Assembly (NCBI GenBank): GCA_964397855.1 | Contig: CAYNKQ010000012.1 | Span: 1-35,199 of the forward strand | From: UBA7683 sp964397855 | Lineage (GTDB): Bacteria > Patescibacteriota > Saccharimonadia > Saccharimonadales > UBA7683 | Direction of reading: 5' to 3' | DNA: 35,199 nucleotides | Shown here: one piece after another, positions 6,983-14,936 of the stretch | Position numbering within the stretch: position 1 is the first letter of the stretch | Layout: each line of letters begins with the position of its first letter | Position numbers and translations under genes: made by a program | Notes under the pieces: model-generated | What the model was told of the DNA's origin: nothing | The model's input: only the letters and a program-made list of their open reading frames with translations | Databases searched by the model: none

Positions 6983-7384
6983 CTAAATAGATAGCCCCGA
7001 AGCAATCCAGTAGCCAACCACTGCTACTGTAGTAGTAGTAAACGTTCCCCAAAGTAAGTCAACGACCGTGACAGTCGCCGGCCAATCCTTAATCACTGCC
7101 TGACTCGTAAGGTCGTATGTTGCATAACAGACAAGCCCAAAAAGCGCTCCGCCCCAAAGCGCTTGCACAAACAATTGCGCACGTGCAGCCGGCAGCACTA
7201 CCAACACCATAAGTCCAAAGAGATAAATAGCATAGAACAATCCAGCAGCTCGCAGATTTGGATTAGTTGCCATAATGTAACCAATATATTTTTTGTAAAA
7301 GTTTTTTGCGATCAAACCTAGCCAAACACTGTCTATCACCAGAAAACTTACTGCCATTGTTGTATATATTTTTACATAATCCAT
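6983..7384 (-). CDS. DUF2177 family membrane protein
   Basis: A protein of 133 residues with about four transmembrane helices and the DUF2177 features IDSVWLGLIAKNFYKK and YATYDLTSQAVIKDWP. Family function is unknown. I placed the start at 7384 rather than 7399 because AAGGAG lies 5-6 bases before that ATG. It follows the DUF1295 gene on the same strand with a 69-bp gap. The pair could be co-transcribed and may serve membrane lipid metabolism, but this is only context. Confidence 0.8.
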   Translation of the reverse strand: MDYVKIYTTMAVSFLVIDSVWLGLIAKNFYKKYIGYIMATNPNLRAAGLFYAIYLFGLMVLVVLPAARAQLFVQALWGGALFGLVCYATYDLTSQAVIKDWPATVTVVDLLWGTFTTTTVAVVGYWIASGLSI

Positions 7385-7453
7385 ATTCACTCCTTGCATT
7401 CTGTTGAGTCTTTCAGTGGTACTTAAAATAGCAACCAGTCTATCAAATATTAT

Positions 7454-8227
7454 CTACTTGTTGTTATCTTCCACCTTCTTTACTGGCAACGGAAAAAATT
7501 TGCTTGTACGTTGCTTGTACTTGTCAAAATCTTTGTTACCTTCATACTTTTTCTCAAGTAGCGGAATACCCGACACCTTCAGAATCAAAATAGATATTGT
7601 GAGAGGGCCAACAATTGCCCATACAAACCAAGGCGAACCAAAACTCACCAGCCAGATACCCCACCACTGTGTAACTTCACCGAAATAGTTGGGATGCCTA
7701 GTAAATTCCCACAGACCTTCCTGCATAATCTTACCCCTATTCTTTGGGTTTTTTATAAACTGTCCGAGTTCATAGTCACCAAGGGCTTCAAAAAAGAATC
7801 CGCATGACCAAACGATTACACCTATCCAGTTAATAATATGAAGCTCATCCTGGCCATAGCTACCCATAACTACCAATGGCGCAGAAATAAAAACAAGCAG
7901 TAGTCCTTGCAACATGAACACCTGAAAGAAACTCCTTAACGCAAACCACTTGCCCCATTCTTTACGCCATTGTTGGTATCTATAATCTTCGGGCTTCTTA
8001 GTGTTGCGCAACAAGATGTGAACGCTCAGACGTATACCCCAAATAGTCACAAGTAACACCGCCAATGAAAGCTGAATGCTCGGATGGTTAACGTACAGCA
8101 CCCAGGCCAACACCACAAACCCAAGCCCCCATGCAATATCAGCTACGTCATTGCGCTTAATAAGCTTCGAGATTAAAAACCAAAGAGTCATATACACAAA
8201 GGTCACTGTCAAAGGGAGCCATATCAT
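7454..8227 (-). CDS. DUF1295 / steroid 5-alpha-reductase-like membrane protein
   Basis: A protein of 257 residues with six or seven predicted transmembrane helices. It has the conserved C-terminal signature of DUF1295 and the isoprenylcysteine methyltransferase/steroid-reductase fold: GLWEFTRHPNYFGEVTQWWG, then LLEKKYEGNKDFDKYKQRT. These enzymes act on lipid substrates using NADPH or SAM; the specific reaction is unknown here. The start lies 9 bp downstream of the preceding gene's stop, and no Shine-Dalgarno site is seen, so translation may be coupled. Confidence 0.85.
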   Translation of the reverse strand: MIWLPLTVTFVYMTLWFLISKLIKRNDVADIAWGLGFVVLAWVLYVNHPSIQLSLAVLLVTIWGIRLSVHILLRNTKKPEDYRYQQWRKEWGKWFALRSFFQVFMLQGLLLVFISAPLVVMGSYGQDELHIINWIGVIVWSCGFFFEALGDYELGQFIKNPKNRGKIMQEGLWEFTRHPNYFGEVTQWWGIWLVSFGSPWFVWAIVGPLTISILILKVSGIPLLEKKYEGNKDFDKYKQRTSKFFPLPVKKVEDNNK

Positions 8228-8236
8228 ACCTGTATA

Positions 8237-8542
8237 TTAGTTTAGTAATAGTCCAATTACAATTGTGGCATCTAATACCAGCCAGAGCGACTGAACAACA
8301 ATGAGTGCTTTGTCTTTAACTTTTAGAGCATGCCAGAGCCAAACACCGGCAACTAAGGTGTAAGCAGCCCAAGAAAGTATTGAAACCCCTGTGTTCCCTT
8401 TGATCCATATTTCATAGATCTGCGGTAATGTCATGATGGGACCAAACCCAACAGCAAACCAAATTAACGGATCATGTTTCGACTTCTTTTTCTTGTTTAC
8501 CCGCTTCTTCTTTTTGTATACGTGATATGCATGACCACTCAT
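8237..8542 (-). CDS. PQ-loop / SemiSWEET-like membrane protein
   Basis: A protein of 101 residues. After a strongly basic N-terminus (KKKKRVNKKKKSK) come three helices with the PQ motif in GPIMTLPQIYEIW and GNTGVSILSWAAY. This matches the SemiSWEET/PQ-loop half-transporters, which dimerise to carry sugars or other small solutes. Substrate cannot be read from sequence. AAGG precedes the ATG by about 9 bases. It is probably the first gene of the run into DUF1295 and DUF2177. Confidence 0.75.
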   Translation of the reverse strand: MSGHAYHVYKKKKRVNKKKKSKHDPLIWFAVGFGPIMTLPQIYEIWIKGNTGVSILSWAAYTLVAGVWLWHALKVKDKALIVVQSLWLVLDATIVIGLLLN

Positions 8543-8618
8543 TTTGAACCCTTGTACTGTTTTTTATTTTAGTTTTTGATTTTATGTACTTCTAATTAAT
8601 TGTAGCCCCGTTCTACCT

Positions 8619-8639
8619 TAAGAGCAACACCCGCTCTTA
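8619..8639. terminator. Hairpin downstream of the RecB-like nuclease gene
   Basis: TAAGAGC and GCTCTTA form a perfect 7-bp stem with a 7-nt loop. No clear T run follows on either strand, so termination is possible but weak. Confidence 0.4.
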
Positions 8640-8671
8640 TGCTGCTATTCTTCAAGACACGACAGATATGG

Positions 8672-9457
8672 TTAATTCTTCGTCTGCTTTGTCCGTATGT
8701 AATCGAGTGTGAGCTCTGTACGTTGTTTAGCGTATTCACAAAAATTACATGGACCACCCATTGCCGCTGTTCCAACTGGAGGAATCTCTTCCGAATCGAG
8801 ACTCTGCTTCATATCTTTTAGAGTTTGTTCAATCCACTGATCGTCACCCGTATAAGGAATAAGCTTTGTCTTAAATTCAAGATGATCACCAAATGCATCA
8901 AGATCAAACCTACCATTTGTGTATACAAAGTAACCTGTTGAACTAACAGGAAATTGATTCTGACGCAGAAGCCACTGATAGACTTCCATTTGCCGTTTAT
9001 AAGCAATCTGCCAGTCCGAATCAATACTTACTTCTCTGTCTTTGGCTGTAGCCTTGTAATCTACTACGATCAGTTCTTCTTTAGGATTAACCCATACGTC
9101 ATCAACCGCTCCAAAAACCAGCAAGTTGGCAGGCTTATATTCAAACTGCACGCCCGTGAAGTTGTGCCGCCATTCATCCATCTGTTGATGAGCAAAGGGA
9201 ATAACATCAAGCTTATATTCAACCATAATCGGATGTGGTGCTTTTTCTGCTCGATATTTGTCAAATTCTTTTTTAAAAAGTTCGTCTATGGCTTTATTAA
9301 TGTTGAATGGCGGACTGTCTGGTCGCTTAATACCTTTTTTTGCTTCAAGCCAAAAGCAACGTTGACACTGCTTAAATAGTTCGATCTTAGAGCGAGACAC
9401 TCTGTACGGTGCTGTCGCCTTTTTGTTATATAAACCCCTGTACCCTATTTGTCCCAT
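8672..9457 (-). CDS. PD-(D/E)XK nuclease, RecB/Cas4-like
   Basis: A protein of 261 residues. RecB-family motifs are visible: GAVDDVWVN followed by ELIVVDYKAT (catalytic Asp and Lys), then QMEVYQWLL, the typical QxxxY motif. Cysteines C31 and C34 near the start (CQRC) and C237 and C240 near the end (CNFC) could hold an iron-sulfur cluster, as in Cas4 and AddB-type nucleases. No cas genes or helicase gene lie nearby, so it is probably a stand-alone DNA-repair or end-processing nuclease. A TATACT box precedes the ATG by 9 nt. Confidence 0.82.
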   Translation of the reverse strand: MGQIGYRGLYNKKATAPYRVSRSKIELFKQCQRCFWLEAKKGIKRPDSPPFNINKAIDELFKKEFDKYRAEKAPHPIMVEYKLDVIPFAHQQMDEWRHNFTGVQFEYKPANLLVFGAVDDVWVNPKEELIVVDYKATAKDREVSIDSDWQIAYKRQMEVYQWLLRQNQFPVSSTGYFVYTNGRFDLDAFGDHLEFKTKLIPYTGDDQWIEQTLKDMKQSLDSEEIPPVGTAAMGGPCNFCEYAKQRTELTLDYIRTKQTKN

Positions 9458-9627
9458 ATACTCATTAGTATATATCGGTTTCAGACCGATTAATAGATCC
9501 CAGGTACTAGACTTTAGATGAAACCTTCCAAGCCGAAAGCGTAAAGACAGTGGTAATATGTCATAAAGTGCTGTTTTGAAAGATTAATTTCTGTTATCAA
9601 TGTATTAAAAATGTTATGCTTATGTGA
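9458..9627. promoter_or_regulatory. Divergent promoter region with palindrome
   Basis: This stretch separates the nuclease and NDH-2 genes. A TATACT box serves the nuclease. TATGCT at 9615-9620 lies 7 nt before the ndh ATG. ATCGGT...ACCGAT (9476-9492) is a 6-bp inverted repeat next to the nuclease promoter and could be an operator. Confidence 0.5.
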
Positions 9628-10812
9628 ATGAGTAAAAAAACACTAAAAGTAGTTGTTGTTGGCGGCGGTTTCGGCGGTGTAAAAACAGCGCTGAGCCTTG
9701 CTAACAAACCAGGTTTCAAGGTTCAACTAATATCAGATAACACTCACTTCGAGTACCACGGGGCATTGTACCGCTCTGCAGTTGGCCATTCGCCAATGGA
9801 AGTGGTAATACCGCTTCGTGAGATTTTTGCACACGCTAAGAATGTCGAGGTTGTGCTTGATGCTGTTGCCGTGGTTGACGCTAAGAACAAACGACTTGCA
9901 AGTCACACGGGCAACACCTACAGTTACGACAAAGTCGTCTTTGCCCTGGGTAACACCGTCAACTACTTTGGTATTCAGGGCCTCTCAGAAAACACAGTAA
10001 CCATGAATGACATTGCCAACACTATAAAGCTACGTAAAAGTCTCGTAGAACTCTTCAAGCAACAGCAAGATCACCCCATTAGAATTGCGGTAATTGGAGC
10101 AGGTGCCTCTGGCGTAGAACTAGCGGGTGAAATTCCCCACTTCGCGAAACTTATTGCCAAAAAATACGGCATTAAAAAAGTGCCGAAAGTAAAAGTACTT
10201 CTGGTAGATGGCTCCCCACGAGTGCTACCATTGCTCAGCGAGAAAGCTTCAGAAAAAACTGCTAAGCATCTACGTGATCTAGGTGTAGAAATTCATCTTA
10301 ACATCCAGGTTCAGTCATGCGACAAAGGTACCGTTTGCCTCAATGCTGGAAACCTCAGTGCAGACCTTATCGTCTGGACAGCCGGCAGTAAGCCTGTTGA
10401 CTTTTATGGTAACAATCCAGAGGTATTCACGCTTGGCAGAGGCGGCAGAGTTACTGTTGACGAAAATCTACTTGCCCAAGGTCAAAAGGATATTTACGTG
10501 CTCGGTGACAATGCAGACACCCCCTATAGTGGTATGGCACAAACAGCTCTCCACGACGCAAAGTTTGTTGCTCGCAACCTAGTCAATGCACACGAAGGCA
10601 AGAAGACTACCCACTACAAGGCAAGCAAGCCTGTATATGTAGTAACCGCTGGACCGAAATGGGCAGTGGTACAAGAAGGCGCAAAGATTACCTCGGGGTA
10701 CCGTGGCTGGCTTATACGTCGACGTGCTGATTTAGCAATATTTAGAAACTTCCAGCCCTATGAGCAAGCAATTAAAACCTGGCGGCATGCCAGTAGAATG
10801 TCTAAATTCTAA
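9628..10812 (+). CDS. ndh: Type II NADH dehydrogenase (NDH-2)
   Basis: A protein of 394 residues with two Rossmann nucleotide-binding motifs: VVVVGGGFGG near residue 8 (FAD) and IAVIGAGASGVELAGEI near residue 152 (NADH). YVLGDNAD near the C-terminal third contacts FAD. NDH-2 oxidises NADH and reduces quinone at the membrane without pumping protons. The C-terminal region ends in basic and amphipathic residues (RGWLIRRRADLAIFRNF), suitable for membrane attachment. In a genome of this type it is likely to be the main NADH-oxidising entry, used for redox balance. The transcript appears leaderless. It could be a related pyridine-nucleotide oxidoreductase, but NDH-2 fits best. Confidence 0.85.
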   Translation: MSKKTLKVVVVGGGFGGVKTALSLANKPGFKVQLISDNTHFEYHGALYRSAVGHSPMEVVIPLREIFAHAKNVEVVLDAVAVVDAKNKRLASHTGNTYSYDKVVFALGNTVNYFGIQGLSENTVTMNDIANTIKLRKSLVELFKQQQDHPIRIAVIGAGASGVELAGEIPHFAKLIAKKYGIKKVPKVKVLLVDGSPRVLPLLSEKASEKTAKHLRDLGVEIHLNIQVQSCDKGTVCLNAGNLSADLIVWTAGSKPVDFYGNNPEVFTLGRGGRVTVDENLLAQGQKDIYVLGDNADTPYSGMAQTALHDAKFVARNLVNAHEGKKTTHYKASKPVYVVTAGPKWAVVQEGAKITSGYRGWLIRRRADLAIFRNFQPYEQAIKTWRHASRMSKF

Positions 10813-10815
10813 CGA

Positions 10816-12201
10816 CTAGCCTACGACTTGAACCTTAGCTCTTAGCTCGTCAATAAAGTCATTCGGATTTCGCTGGTATTGGTCTTTGATTTTCTGAGAA
10901 GCTATTCTTACTATAGGTACCTTTAACTTTTTGCTATGAGGACTCCGCGCAACATTACTATCTTGAGTTATTATCAGGACACCAGCCGCCACTAATCTCC
11001 GTAGTCCGCGTTTAAATTCTGGCTCATCAGTTTTAGCTATATTAAGCTCCGCCATCAACTTTCTTGTCTGCCTACCCTGCTGTACGTGTTTAAGTTCAAG
11101 CAAGCTGTCAAACACTCTGGTGGCTATTACAATATCTTCTGCACGAAGTGCGTCGTTTTCCTGTGCACCAGTTGTCTCCACATCCTTACCAGATTTCTTA
11201 TCAATTTGCACTTCAGTAGTTGTCAGATGTACGTGACCATCGGTATTGTGTGCGCGGTGCAGCAAGCCAGCCTCCCTTAAGTCCGCAATAAGTGTCTCCG
11301 CACAGACCTTGTTACCAAGTTTCTTAACAATGTGAGCATTAATATCACGGCGACGTACACCCTCTGGTCTGTCAAGGGCCAACTCTTCGACTAGATTAGT
11401 TATCAGCCTGTCTATAAAACGACAGGCTTTGAAGAACTTTGCATTTCTTTCACGAGTAGTTTCGTATTGATCCTTCACCTCTTGAATTGGCGGATCTTCA
11501 GCGAGCTGATCAGCCATAGCAAGTGCTTCATAGAATGTAAGCCGTTTTGGTATGCGCACTGCCGAGCCTACTTGATCGGTGGATCCAACAGCATCAGTAA
11601 CTACAGCAGCTCCCTCTGGGGTTTCCGGTAGCTCACTAGTGGCTATCAACTGGTATCTTGTTCCCCTAGCTTTGCCAGTTTTAAGCCAAACAAGCTTTAC
11701 GCCAGACTGTTCCGAGGCAAGTCTGATACGTTCACGAGTTTCACCAAATTGAAGCTTGAATGCTTCATACTCTTCAGTCGTCAACTCTTTAAGCGGTGCA
11801 ACCTCTCTGCGCATCTCTTCCACCCTAAAGCTACCACTGAGCGAAGCATATGCGTACACCTGCGACTCTAGGTCGCTCAATACAACCGGTTCTTCTGTCG
11901 AATCAGCTACCTCAATGCATTCTTCCGGGAAAAGTCGTGCGCGCAATAGGGCACCTTCTTCTTGTGCGTATCGATCGTCAATGATGCCTTCAATTGCATC
12001 CAGCCTCTCCCTTAATACATCAACAGATTGGCCAAGATCATGGAGCCACTGTTCTTGGCGAAAGTCTGAGCCTATTGCCAGGCTACCTATGCGCGTACCT
12101 AAATCAGGAGTCAATCGCCCCAGGACATCGGCTAATTCAGCGATTACATCGGGTGCAGCTTCATCATCTTGAGCTAGTTGTAATTCTAATGGTGTTGACA
12201 T
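10816..12201 (-). CDS. Large hypothetical protein with winged-helix-like regions
   Basis: A soluble, strongly charged protein of 461 residues. No family is recognised. The N-terminal 110 residues are acidic and helical. The segments YEAFKLQFGETRERIRLASEQSGVKLVWLKTGKARGTRYQL and EGVRRRDINAHIVKKLGNKVCAETLIADLREAGLL read like two winged-helix DNA-binding folds. A third may lie near RQTRKLMAELNIAKTDEPEFKRGLRRLVAAGVL. It may be a regulator or chromosome-binding protein. TATAAT lies 8 nt before the ATG (leaderless). Its stop lies 3 bp from the convergent ndh stop. Confidence 0.6.
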   Translation of the reverse strand: MSTPLELQLAQDDEAAPDVIAELADVLGRLTPDLGTRIGSLAIGSDFRQEQWLHDLGQSVDVLRERLDAIEGIIDDRYAQEEGALLRARLFPEECIEVADSTEEPVVLSDLESQVYAYASLSGSFRVEEMRREVAPLKELTTEEYEAFKLQFGETRERIRLASEQSGVKLVWLKTGKARGTRYQLIATSELPETPEGAAVVTDAVGSTDQVGSAVRIPKRLTFYEALAMADQLAEDPPIQEVKDQYETTRERNAKFFKACRFIDRLITNLVEELALDRPEGVRRRDINAHIVKKLGNKVCAETLIADLREAGLLHRAHNTDGHVHLTTTEVQIDKKSGKDVETTGAQENDALRAEDIVIATRVFDSLLELKHVQQGRQTRKLMAELNIAKTDEPEFKRGLRRLVAAGVLIITQDSNVARSPHSKKLKVPIVRIASQKIKDQYQRNPNDFIDELRAKVQVVG

Positions 12202-12378
12202 AGAATTTTATTATAGCATAATTATAATTATAATGCAATATTTTTTATATTAATTATTTTCTTAGGATCACCTACATGGTCTGTGAGATTCGTCACACAT
12301 TTTACATCAAGCGCACCTTTAAGATCTGGTAGTTTAATGAGTTTTCCACAGGTATAGTACTTATGCTTTTAAAACATA

Positions 12379-12408
12379 TTGCGTTTGATTTGTAAATGGT
12401 TGTATGAT
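12379..12408 (+). promoter_or_regulatory. Promoter of the Asn/Thr-rich secreted protein gene
   Basis: TTGCGT (12379-12384) and TATGAT (12403-12408) are 18 bp apart. A leader of about 45 nt follows, with a perfect AAGGAGGG site 7 bases before the ATG. This suggests high expression. Confidence 0.65.
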
Positions 12409-12461
12409 GAGCTTGCGATTGGTGGGAGTCACTAACAACTTAATTCAAGGAGGGTAGTTTT

Positions 12462-13109
12462 ATGGCACAGGCTATATCTACAACTCAAAATCAAAATGTT
12501 CAGCTAACCAAAACATTTATTGTTGCATTTGCAGGGATGCTACTTGCGCTGCCGATTGTTGCGGTACTCACCACTTCAATTGTAAAAGCTCAGTTTGCAA
12601 GCATTGCTTACGCACAGGCGGCCCAGCCAGCGGCGCAAACAAATTCACTTGTGGGCCCAAGCTGCGTAGTACCAGCCGAAGAACAGGCAAAAGCAGCCGC
12701 AGCAGAAGCAGCTGGCAAAGGTGGTGTTTTCTCGGCATGGAAGTGGTTCCCTGTTAGTCAGAGCAACTACAACTCTACGAGCAACAGTACTACCACAACC
12801 ACCAACACAGATAACTCTCGCGTTATTTCAAAGAACAACGGTAATACATCAGTAGATAACCGATGGAGTGGCAACACCCTTGGACTTAGTTTCACTGATA
12901 ACCGCAACAGCGGTAACACCACTAATACAAGTACGACTACAAATACGTCTAACACTAACGTGAGCGACAATGGTAATACGTACACAAATATCCAAGACAG
13001 CGGCAACACTACAAACACTGCTACTGCTACTACAGTTAACACCGTTAACACAAACGTTAACTCTGGCAACGTTATCAGCAACGACAACGATGGTATCGAC
13101 GTACTGTAA
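12462..13109 (+). CDS. Secreted Asn/Thr/Ser-rich low-complexity surface protein
   Basis: A protein of 215 residues. It has a basic/polar start, a hydrophobic segment (FIVAFAGMLLALPIVAVL) and a likely signal-peptidase site after AYAQA, then an Ala-rich linker. From about residue 100 the chain is almost only N, T, S, G, D and V. The motif GNT recurs six times as (S/N/D)GNT or GNV at spacings of 10, 14, 20, 10 and 21 residues. This resembles beta-solenoid or amyloid-forming surface proteins, but I cannot name a family. It is a single-gene unit with strong promoter, ribosome-binding site and terminator, so probably abundant. Confidence 0.75.
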   Translation: MAQAISTTQNQNVQLTKTFIVAFAGMLLALPIVAVLTTSIVKAQFASIAYAQAAQPAAQTNSLVGPSCVVPAEEQAKAAAAEAAGKGGVFSAWKWFPVSQSNYNSTSNSTTTTTNTDNSRVISKNNGNTSVDNRWSGNTLGLSFTDNRNSGNTTNTSTTTNTSNTNVSDNGNTYTNIQDSGNTTNTATATTVNTVNTNVNSGNVISNDNDGIDVL

Positions 13110-13123
13110 CGTCACCACCGTTT

Positions 13124-13164
13124 AATACAAAAAGAGCTCCCGTATATGGGGCTCTTTTTGTATT
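13124..13164. terminator. Strong bidirectional terminator
   Basis: AATACAAAAAGAGC and GCTCTTTTTGTATT pair perfectly over 14 bp, extended by three further pairs (one G-T), with T runs on both strands. It serves the secreted-protein gene and the convergent PspC gene. Confidence 0.95.
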
Positions 13165-13167
13165 ATA

Positions 13168-13383
13168 TTAAACATCGATTACGTCCGCTTTGTTAATTGG
13201 AGGCTCCACTGGGGTCACAAACCACAGCAAAATATACGGCACGAGCCCTGGCAATCCACCAGGTATAAGTAAAACTATGAAGATTACGCGTAGAATTGTT
13301 GGGTCGAAACCAAGATATTCGGCAATGCCGCCACAAACTCCTGCTACTTTTCTATTTGTAGTTGAACGATACAACTTCTTCAT
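13168..13383 (-). CDS. PspC-domain membrane protein
   Basis: A protein of 71 residues that consists of a single PspC domain: KKLYRSTTNRKVAGVCGGIAEYLGFDPTILRVIF followed by one hydrophobic segment (IVLLIPGGLPGLVPYILLWFV). In proteobacteria PspC senses membrane stress. Stand-alone copies are common and their partners are often unknown; no pspA is seen nearby. TATAAT lies 8 nt before the ATG (leaderless). It converges on the secreted-protein gene at a shared terminator. Confidence 0.88.
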   Translation of the reverse strand: MKKLYRSTTNRKVAGVCGGIAEYLGFDPTILRVIFIVLLIPGGLPGLVPYILLWFVTPVEPPINKADVIDV

Positions 13384-13470
13384 GTGACCCTATTATAACT
13401 CACGTTCCACGCGCCGAAAATATGACACAAGTGCTTGCGTAAATACCGGAATCCAGCTAAGGTACATTTA

Positions 13471-14562
13471 ATGAGTGTAGAGAAAGATGTTGTCGCAAAA
13501 GAACACTTAGAACTACTCGAACATGTCGAGTTCTTATTTGACCGTGTTTATATGCTTGCTGGACGGATTGCTTGTATCGACTCAATTGAATCACTGCCAG
13601 ATTCAATAATGGAAGAGGTGGAAGATCTCGAGGGGGCGCTACAATTATTACCAAGACTAAGCTACCGATTCAGCGGCAGAGCATTTGTACCAGCAGGTTT
13701 TCCGAATGGAGAAGTTGACACAATTTTTACTGATGCTCACCACAATGTCGGTACGTTTGCAGGTTTAAATCTCGCTGAGGGCGAAGAGTTTGAGTATATT
13801 GAAGCCGATGAGTTTGCTGCAGAGGTACAAGAAAGTGACACTGATGTAATTGATGCTCCTGAAACTCAAACATTGCGAGAACGCATGCAAGAGCCCGCCA
13901 GTGAAGTTCGGCTTTACGTTGATTTTCTTATTAACCACGACCCTAATGAATCTCCGATTTCTGGCAGTTCAGTTAGAGCGGCTGGTGTTAACACCTATGC
14001 AACAGTTGATGCCGAAACTCTCGTTGTTCACGGAGTAGACCGCAGTCCTCCAAAGACGGAGGTTGTTCATGAAGAGGATCTTCCATTTGAACTAAGCAAG
14101 CAAGCCGCCCGGTTTCGTAAACTAATGCAGAGTCCTGGCTTTAGGTATGCGCCCACCCAGCAACAAGAAGCTATGGTTGATGATGCACTTGAACATATAA
14201 ACGAGCTGCTCCAGGTAGATAAGTTTGAAGCATGGATGCAGAGGCCGGAATTCTATACCGTACAAACAGTCGGTAAGTTGCCTAAGGTTACTCGGGTAGT
14301 ACCCGAAGAAGCCTGTGCTGGCTTTTCACTTGCACCTATACGAGTCGATTCTCTTTACAACCTCACCAAAGACAATACAGTGCATCAACAAAAACGTGTT
14401 ATTGACCCCCGCGCAGGCCTTTGTTTGGTTGGAACAATTAGTGATTCAGTTCGGGAATTATTTCAACTTGACTCACTGGTGATTTGGATACCAGTTACAA
14501 ATAATATGAGGAACGATGGTGCTTTTGCAGCTCACTTTGAAGAACAAGGATCTAGTGTTTAG
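13471..14562 (+). CDS. Hypothetical acidic protein (363 aa)
   Basis: A soluble acidic protein with no recognised domain. The first 100 residues look helical (KEHLELLEHVEFLFDRVYMLAG), the middle is Glu/Asp-rich and likely flexible, and the last 130 residues look globular. I prefer the ATG at 13471, which has AAGG about 9 bases before it, over the TTG at 13435. It converges on the candidate RNA gene at 14569-14776. Function is unknown. Confidence 0.55.
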   Translation: MSVEKDVVAKEHLELLEHVEFLFDRVYMLAGRIACIDSIESLPDSIMEEVEDLEGALQLLPRLSYRFSGRAFVPAGFPNGEVDTIFTDAHHNVGTFAGLNLAEGEEFEYIEADEFAAEVQESDTDVIDAPETQTLRERMQEPASEVRLYVDFLINHDPNESPISGSSVRAAGVNTYATVDAETLVVHGVDRSPPKTEVVHEEDLPFELSKQAARFRKLMQSPGFRYAPTQQQEAMVDDALEHINELLQVDKFEAWMQRPEFYTVQTVGKLPKVTRVVPEEACAGFSLAPIRVDSLYNLTKDNTVHQQKRVIDPRAGLCLVGTISDSVRELFQLDSLVIWIPVTNNMRNDGAFAAHFEEQGSSV

Positions 14563-14568
14563 GTTAGA

Positions 14569-14776
14569 CAAAAAACACGGCCATAAAGACCGTGCTATAA
14601 CAAACTTTTTCTTGATTCTTTGTTCTTCAGTTACGATTCACGACCGAGGCTTTATGCGCCTATATAAAGGTTTGTAAACGTCCCGAACAAGTCGGAAAGA
14701 ACATCGATTTTTCTAATTAACATGTTAGTTTTAAAACTTGGTGTATAAATTATACAAAGAGAAATCGTTTGTCTAT
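14569..14776 (-). ncRNA. Candidate structured RNA with its own promoter and terminator
   Basis: On the minus strand TTGACA (14805-14810) and TACTAT (14782-14787) are spaced by exactly 17 bp and predict a start near 14775. The transcript of about 205 nt has no ORF and ends in the terminator CACGGTC/GGCCGTG plus six Us (14570-14594). Visible pairings: ACAAAC near the 5' end with GTTTGT before the terminator; CGATTT with AAATCG enclosing GTATA/TATAC; and TGTTCTT with AAGAACA enclosing the hairpins CCGA/TCGG and CTTTAT/ATAAAG. The closed multi-arm layout suggests a conserved RNA. It does not match the signatures I know for tmRNA, RNase P, SRP RNA or 5S, and I could not establish a 6S-type fold. 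Confidence 0.65.
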
Positions 14777-14787
14777 GTCTAATAGTA

Positions 14788-14936
14788 TCACAGATTTTTA
14801 AATTTGTCAAGTTCCTTTATTGCCTGAGCTTCAAAACCTCTCCCTAGTTGTCATTCTCGGCTCGGCTGAGAATCTAGTACTATTCGATTCCCGATCAAGT
14901 CGGGAGTGACAAAGTTAGGTTTTGAGACTCAAGTCT
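14788..14936. other. Intergenic gap: RNA promoter and short palindromic repeats
   Basis: It holds the -35 of the candidate RNA and two adjacent palindromes. GTCATTCTCGG...GAGAATCTAG lies at about 14849-14876 and GATTCCCGA...TCGGGAGTGACA at about 14885-14911. Both belong to the GTCAT/GGATC-type hairpin family found in the repeat islands. Nothing else is recognised. Confidence 0.65.

Noticed and set aside
12780..13080. Possible CRISPR-like repeats in the GNT-rich region
   Set aside because: Repetition is at codon and amino-acid level with irregular spacing. It lies inside an intact signal-peptide-bearing ORF.
12767..13118. Minus-strand ORFs opposite the Asn/Thr-rich gene
   Set aside because: Their Val/Leu/Ser composition is the mirror of AAC/ACT codons on the coding strand. 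They have no promoter or ribosome-binding site.
14569..14776. Naming the RNA as 6S, SRP, RNase P or tmRNA
   Set aside because: Size fits 6S only, and I could not establish the long rod with a central bubble. Signature sequences of the other families are absent.
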